From assembly GCF_018137985.1 (NCBI RefSeq), contig NZ_CP073084.1:682001-746000 (forward strand): a stretch of 64,000 bases of DNA, written 5' to 3'. This DNA comes from Streptococcus oriscaviae. GTDB taxonomy: Bacteria; Bacillota; Bacilli; Lactobacillales; Streptococcaceae. Both the position numbers and the translations under genes were made by a program. This document shows positions 59,856 to 64,000 of the stretch, in pieces (position 1 is the stretch's first letter; the number at the start of each line of letters is the position of its first letter). The notes under the pieces are model-generated. The model ran no database searches. It was not told the origin of the DNA and saw only the letters and a list, made by a program, of their open reading frames with translations.

Positions 59856-60681
59856 AGCGTACTAGAACCGCCCAGGCGTCTTCTCCTGTATGCGTTTGGA
59901 TAATGGAACCTGTTTCAAGAACAGAGATAGGGGTCGGTACAGCATCCTGTAATCTAGCCTTGATTTCCTCCGCAAATTCTGGACTGCCCGCATAAGAGAT
60001 TCCCACCTCTAAAACGCTCTTATCAGATAACTTAAGGTGAAATTCTTCCAGCCATTTCTTGAAGGTTTTATTGCCTCGTCCCTTGACAATCGGATTGAGC
60101 TGATGGTCTTTCATTTCCATAATCACTCGGATATTGAGCAAGCTGCTCAGAAGACCCGTCACTCGGCCGATTCGACCGCCTTTTACCAAGTTTTCCAGTG
60201 TTGAAACACCGATATAGAGCTCTGTTTTAGACTGAACATAGGCAATTTCTGCCAAGATGTCTTCCTTGCTAGCTCCTGCCTGTGCCAAACGAGCGGCTTC
60301 AACCACTTGAAACTTAGCCGCCTGATCCGTAAAACCAGAGTCAATTACTGTGACATCTGCACCTGATAGATTAGCTCCCTGACGAGCGGCTTCAACCGTT
60401 CCGGAAAGAGCGTGTGACAGGTGAATCGCGATAATCTGGCTGCCATCTTTAGCGAGATTGGCAAAGGTTTCTGCAAACAAGCCCACCGGTGGCTGACTGG
60501 TTTTAGGCAGGTTTTTGCTCGTACGCATCAGCTTGAGGAACTGTCCTTCCTCCAAATCACTGTCTGAATAAACAACACCATCTACCATGACAGAAAGTGG
60601 AACGACGGTAATTCCCAGTTCTTTGACCAATTCTGGCTCTATCGTTGTGCTAGAGTCGGTTACGATTTTAATAGAAGTCAT
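59848..60681 (-). CDS. DegV family fatty-acid-binding protein
   Basis: A 277-residue DegV protein. It begins [27 protein letters not shown] and carries the lipid-pocket segments TSQPPVGLF (about residues 61-69), [14 protein letters not shown] (about 82-95) and the later [21 protein letters not shown]. DegV/FakB proteins present fatty acids to the FakA kinase for phosphorylation and use in phospholipid synthesis. Which FakB paralogue this is cannot be told. Located between recN and the GDSL gene. Confidence 0.9.
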   Translation of the reverse strand: MTSIKIVTDSSTTIEPELVKELGITVVPLSVMVDGVVYSDSDLEEGQFLKLMRTSKNLPKTSQPPVGLFAETFANLAKDGSQIIAIHLSHALSGTVEAARQGANLSGADVTVIDSGFTDQAAKFQVVEAARLAQAGASKEDILAEIAYVQSKTELYIGVSTLENLVKGGRIGRVTGLLSSLLNIRVIMEMKDHQLNPIVKGRGNKTFKKWLEEFHLKLSDKSVLEVGISYAGSPEFAEEIKARLQDAVPTPISVLETGSIIQTHTGEDAWAVLVRYE

Positions 60682-60794
60682 TGATATTTCCTACTTTACA
60701 TTTCTATTGATTGTCCTTATTATACCAAAATTCAGATTAAAAGTGGGGATTTTTTTCTATACAAATCAACAGAAAAAGGGGATAGAACTCCTTC

Positions 60795-62456
60795 CTACCC
60801 CTTGTTCAACAACTCCCTAGCTTGGCTCCTAGCGGCTTCTGACACCTTGTCACCGGCCAGCATCTTGGCAATCTCCTCAATCCGCTCGTTCTCATCCAGA
60901 AGTCGGACTTTGGATACTGTCGAAGCCTCATCTGATATTTTTTCAATATAAAATTGGTGGTCTGCAGCTGCGATAACCTGCGGTAAATGGGAAATGGCCA
61001 ATACCTGACCAAATTGGCCAATCTTATAAATTTTCTGGGCGATAGCCTGAGCCACTCGGCCAGACACGCCGGTATCTACCTCGTCAAAGACGATTGACGT
61101 CTTGGCTTCCTTGCGGGCAAAGGCCGACTTGATAGCCAGCATAAGGCGAGATAATTCACCGCCTGAAGCAACCTTAACAAGAGGTTTGTAATCCTCTCCA
61201 GGGTTGGTCGAAATATAGAATTCAACCTGTTCATTGCCTTCGCGATTGAACTTTCCTTTGGTGAAACGCACTTGAAACTTGGCCTTTTCCATGTAAAGAT
61301 CCTGCAATTCCTGAGCGATTTCCGCTTCAAGCTGGCTGGCTAAATCATGTCGTGCCTGACTGACCTGCTGGGCCAGCTCCACCAGTTCTTTTTCCAAGGT
61401 CTTGAGTTGATTTTCTAGGTCTTCACTAGTAAGATTATTCCCCGTCAAAAGATTGTATTCATCTGTAATCTTTGCCAGATAAGCCAGCACATCGTCCACA
61501 TCACCGCCGTACTTGCGTGTGATGGTGTTGAGAATATCTAACCGACTTTCCAGCTGAAAGAGGCGATTCCCGTCAAAATCCAAGCCGTCAATGACATCTC
61601 CCAGTCGCTTGACAATATCTTCAATGACATAATAGGCTTCCGTTAAATTGCCTGACAGCTCCTTGTAGCTACCATCATAGTCCTCAATTGATTGCAGGTC
61701 ATTCATGGCAGAACGCAGGTTAGATAGACTTGAAAATTCCTCATTGTCTAGCATAGCATAGGCATTGGTCAGCGTATCTGCAATCTGTTTGTGATTGAGC
61801 AATCGTTCTCTTTCCTGCTGGAGCTGGCTGTCCTCACCAGACTGCAGATCGACCGCTTCGATTTCTGCAATCTGATACTCTAGCATCTCGATACGGGCCT
61901 TATGTTCCTGTTCGTTCTTTTGCTTTTCAAGCACCTGTCTGCGCAAGGTTCGGTAATCTTCAAAGGTTTCCTGATAGCGTGACTTAAGCTGCCAAAATGT
62001 CGCCTCTCCAAAGTTATCCAACAGTCGGATATGGTGCTGAGGCTTCATCAATTCTTCTTGGTCATGCTGACCATGGATGTCTACCAGATATTGTCCAATT
62101 TCTTTGAGAACCGATAAATTCACCAGCTGCCCATTGACTCGACTAAGTGAGCGGCCGTTTTGTAAGATTTCACGGCGGATAATTAGCTCGTCCCCGGCCT
62201 CTATTCCCTGTTCCTCCAAAACACGAAGCAAGCCGCTCCTATTCTCCACGGAAAAAAGTCCCTCAATCTCTGCTTTGGGGCTTCCGTGCCGGATGATGTC
62301 CGTCGTTGCCCGAGCCCCTAACATGAGGTTCATAGCATCGATAATAATGGACTTACCAGCTCCTGTTTCACCGGTCAAAACCGTCATTCCTTTATCGAAA
62401 CTTAGCGATACTTCCTCAATAATCGCAACATTCTTTATGGAGATATCCAGTAACAT
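60795..62456 (-). CDS. recN: DNA repair protein RecN
   Basis: SMC-like ATPase acting early in double-strand break repair; 553 residues. Walker A is TGETGAGKSIIIDAMNLMLG (about residues 28-47); a central coiled coil spans about 150-370; the ABC signature KVASGGELSRLMLAIK and Walker B SIVFDEVDTGVSGRVAQAI (about 455-473) follow. It lies 3 bp after argR, in the ispA-tlyA-argR-recN cluster found in many Firmicutes. A terminator hairpin (AAGGGG/CCCCTT) overlaps its stop codon. Confidence 0.95.
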   Translation of the reverse strand: MLLDISIKNVAIIEEVSLSFDKGMTVLTGETGAGKSIIIDAMNLMLGARATTDIIRHGSPKAEIEGLFSVENRSGLLRVLEEQGIEAGDELIIRREILQNGRSLSRVNGQLVNLSVLKEIGQYLVDIHGQHDQEELMKPQHHIRLLDNFGEATFWQLKSRYQETFEDYRTLRRQVLEKQKNEQEHKARIEMLEYQIAEIEAVDLQSGEDSQLQQERERLLNHKQIADTLTNAYAMLDNEEFSSLSNLRSAMNDLQSIEDYDGSYKELSGNLTEAYYVIEDIVKRLGDVIDGLDFDGNRLFQLESRLDILNTITRKYGGDVDDVLAYLAKITDEYNLLTGNNLTSEDLENQLKTLEKELVELAQQVSQARHDLASQLEAEIAQELQDLYMEKAKFQVRFTKGKFNREGNEQVEFYISTNPGEDYKPLVKVASGGELSRLMLAIKSAFARKEAKTSIVFDEVDTGVSGRVAQAIAQKIYKIGQFGQVLAISHLPQVIAAADHQFYIEKISDEASTVSKVRLLDENERIEEIAKMLAGDKVSEAARSQARELLNKG

Positions 62457-62459
62457 TTT

Positions 62460-62885
62460 TTACCAAACCCTTATCGTTTCTTCCAACCGAGGCAGGTTAG
62501 CCTCATCTTTTACAATAATCAGTATGCTGTCATCATCAACAATGATGCTAAAAATCAATTCTTCAAACTGCTCCAAAATCTGCCGTTTAACCACTGCCGT
62601 ACTGCCCGGAACGAGATTGATATTCATCATCTTGTCCATGGAAGCCAGACTTAGAACATTGCGGCTCTGCACCTTGCTCAAGCCTGATTTAGGCAACCCA
62701 TATATATACCCTTTTTCAGGAGAAGGTACCTTGATGATCCCTAGTTCCTTAATATCTCGTGAAACGGTCGCTTGGGTCGCATGAACGCCCATCTCCTTAA
62801 GGCGTTCAACAATTTCTTCCTGAGTATCGATCGGGTATCGGACTACCAAATCCTTAATGACCTGTAATCGTTCTTTCTTATTCAT
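62460..62885 (-). CDS. argR: Arginine repressor ArgR
   Basis: A 141-residue ArgR/AhrC-type regulator. The winged helix is ERLQVIKDLVVRYPIDTQEEIVERLKEMGVHATQATVSRDIKEL; the C-terminal trimerisation and arginine-binding domain ends with VDDDSILIIVKDE, a variant of the usual GDDTIL motif. ATG at 62883-62885 is chosen, inside the end of tlyA (8-bp overlap) with GAGGA upstream; the frame is open six codons further. Streptococci have several ArgR paralogues, so the target set is uncertain. Confidence 0.9.
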   Translation of the reverse strand: MNKKERLQVIKDLVVRYPIDTQEEIVERLKEMGVHATQATVSRDIKELGIIKVPSPEKGYIYGLPKSGLSKVQSRNVLSLASMDKMMNINLVPGSTAVVKRQILEQFEELIFSIIVDDDSILIIVKDEANLPRLEETIRVW

Positions 62886-63699
62886 CTTTTTTAAATTCCT
62901 CATGTGCTTGCTCTACCAGAGACTCTATTTGGTCTGCCACTTGATTGACCGGCAGAGCGCTTTTTTCCAGAAAAGCTAAAAATTCAATATTTCCTTGACC
63001 ACCCTGAATCGGTGAAAAGTCCAGCGCCTTGACAGAAAAACCAACCGTCTGGGCCATCGCTGCCACCTCCTTTAAAACCTTGAGGTGAACTGCCTTGTCC
63101 TTGACAATCCCATTCTTACCAACTAATTCTCTACCTGCTTCAAATTGTGGCTTAATCAAGGCTACGACCTGACCGCTGTCCGCTAGAAGTCCATGTAGGG
63201 CTGGCAATATCAAACTAAGAGAGATAAAACTAACATCTATGGACGCAAACGTCACCTGCCCTTGAGAAAAATCAGCTTCTTGAGCGTAACGAAAATTGTA
63301 CTGCTCCATGCTGACAACTCGTGGATCCTGACGAAGTTTCCAAACCAGTTGGTTGGTACCAACATCCACTGCATAAACTAGGTGCGCCCCTGCTTGTAGC
63401 ATCACATCTGTGAAACCACCCGTAGAAGCTCCAATATCCAGACACACTTGCCCGTCAACTGACAGTTCAAACACCTGCAAAGCCTTTTCCAGCTTGAGTC
63501 CGCCACGGCTGACGTATTTTAATTTTTCACCCTTGAGTTTGAGTTCTGTTGCCTCATCAATCTTCTCGCCCGGCTTGTCAAAGCGCTCTCCGTTTAAGAC
63601 GGAAACCACTAGACCTGCCATTACCCCTCGCTTGGCCTGTTCTCTGGTTTCAAACAAGCCCTGCTTAAAGGCTAGTACATCTACTCTTTCTTTAGCCAT
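62878..63699 (-). CDS. tlyA: TlyA family rRNA 2'-O-methyltransferase / hemolysin-like protein
   Basis: A 273-residue protein with an N-terminal S4 RNA-binding domain (about residues 4-65, ERVDVLAFKQGLFETREQAKRGVMAG) and a Rossmann methyltransferase domain. The SAM-binding motif CLDIGASTGGFTDVMLQAGA (about 89-108) and the K-D-K-E type residues in ASIDVSFISLSLILP and ALIKPQFEAGRE are visible. TlyA enzymes methylate ribose in 16S and/or 23S rRNA; hemolysin is an older label. Overlaps ispA by 8 bp. Confidence 0.92.
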   Translation of the reverse strand: MAKERVDVLAFKQGLFETREQAKRGVMAGLVVSVLNGERFDKPGEKIDEATELKLKGEKLKYVSRGGLKLEKALQVFELSVDGQVCLDIGASTGGFTDVMLQAGAHLVYAVDVGTNQLVWKLRQDPRVVSMEQYNFRYAQEADFSQGQVTFASIDVSFISLSLILPALHGLLADSGQVVALIKPQFEAGRELVGKNGIVKDKAVHLKVLKEVAAMAQTVGFSVKALDFSPIQGGQGNIEFLAFLEKSALPVNQVADQIESLVEQAHEEFKKDE

Positions 63700-64000
63700 C
63701 TAGTCGTAAACTTTCTATGATTTTTTTGATCTTTTCCGGAGAAAAAGCAGTCAGTTCTGCTACTTTTTCCAGTTCTTCCAAGGCCTGACTGAGCGTTTCC
63801 TCAAGGAAAATTCGAGAAGCTTCTAAGCCCATGAGCGCTGGATAGGTAGACTTGTCCGCTCGCAAATCCTTCTGCGGTGTCTTGCCTAATTCTTCAAAAC
63901 TAGCCGTCACATCCAAGATGTCATCCCGCACCTGAAAGGCTAAACCGACCAAACGCCCTGCTTCCCGAAGGTGGGCGATAACAGCTTCTGACTGGTCTGT
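63692..64000 (-). CDS. ispA: Polyprenyl (farnesyl) diphosphate synthase, N-terminal part outside window
   Basis: C-terminal 102 residues of an isoprenyl diphosphate synthase; the frame runs off the right edge. The second aspartate-rich motif is visible at GLAFQVRDDILDV, followed by GKTPQKDLRADKSTYPALMG, as in IspA. It joins isopentenyl units from the mevalonate pathway (thiolase, mvaS and mvaA lie 13-17 kb to the left). First visible gene of the ispA-tlyA-argR-recN run, overlapping tlyA by 8 bp. Confidence 0.9.
   Translation of the reverse strand, partial: TDQSEAVIAHLREAGRLVGLAFQVRDDILDVTASFEELGKTPQKDLRADKSTYPALMGLEASRIFLEETLSQALEELEKVAELTAFSPEKIKKIIESLRLDG

Noticed and set aside
1-64000. 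CRISPR arrays, tRNA and rRNA genes
   Set aside because: No regularly spaced repeats of CRISPR type, no cloverleaf-like segments and no rRNA-like sequence were noticed on reading; short tandem repeats are limited to the ATACT run.

Overview
The window looks like low-GC Firmicutes chromosome from a Streptococcus, and gene content, order and protein sequences most resemble the Streptococcus suis lineage. Pointers are a preQ1-II riboswitch on queT and an SMK (SAM-III) box on metK, both typical of Streptococcaceae/Lactobacillales, the lgt-hprK operon, the mevalonate genes mvaS/mvaA, and many small streptococcal families (DUF3270, DUF3272, DUF948, YtxH, YiaA/B). The species call is inference, since no database search was possible. 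Most genes are on the minus strand.

Core part 1 (1-35.9 kb). This holds bioY (cut by the window edge), a U32 protein pair likely needed for tRNA wobble hydroxylation, the hprK-lgt-DUF948-YtxH operon, a PspC/DUF4097-like envelope-stress pair, sprT-tex, and queT under its riboswitch. It continues with map, murA, metK under its SMK box, a lipoprotein behind a pentanucleotide repeat, comEB, birA, dnaX and a methionine sulfoxide reductase. The leuA-leuB-DUF1294-leuC-leuD operon follows. It is preceded by a classical attenuator with a 15-residue leucine-rich leader peptide, read here from the sequence. Then come udk, a Gfo/Idh/MocA oxidoreductase, a DEAD-box helicase, gloA and gpmA.

Accessory region A (about 35.9-46.9 kb) sits between gpmA and the thiolase gene. 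It is AT-rich and looks like a decayed integrative mobilizable element. Its plus-strand backbone is a TraG/TraD-like ATPase broken by a frameshift, a replication-relaxation protein, a small TnpW-like protein and a large serine recombinase broken by an in-frame TGA. Its minus-strand cargo is a DUF6161-like membrane protein whose whole transcription unit lies between two 24-bp direct repeats, a two-TM protein with a PLD-like soluble part, an alpha/beta hydrolase overlapping a WbqC-like protein, and an unrecognised 341-residue protein.

Core part 2 (46.9-51.3 kb) is the upper mevalonate pathway: thiolase, mvaS and mvaA. It is followed by a 54-bp MITE-like element with IS3-type ends inserted into the loop of the mvaA terminator, and then an acetyltransferase.

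Accessory region B (about 51.4-58.07 kb) is a small integrated phage-like or satellite element ending next to hup. It has a tyrosine integrase, a LexA-like CI repressor of mixed base composition, several small DNA-binding proteins around a palindromic operator, a frameshifted repressor, a possible small hydrophobic peptide, and an AbiD/AbiF-family HEPN protein. Directly upstream of that abi gene, behind its own strong promoter, lies a well-structured RNA that fits the idea of abiF-type leader RNAs. I consider this the most interesting system in the window.

Core part 3 (58.08-64 kb, minus strand): ispA (cut), tlyA, argR, recN, degV, a GDSL hydrolase, ypmS and hup.
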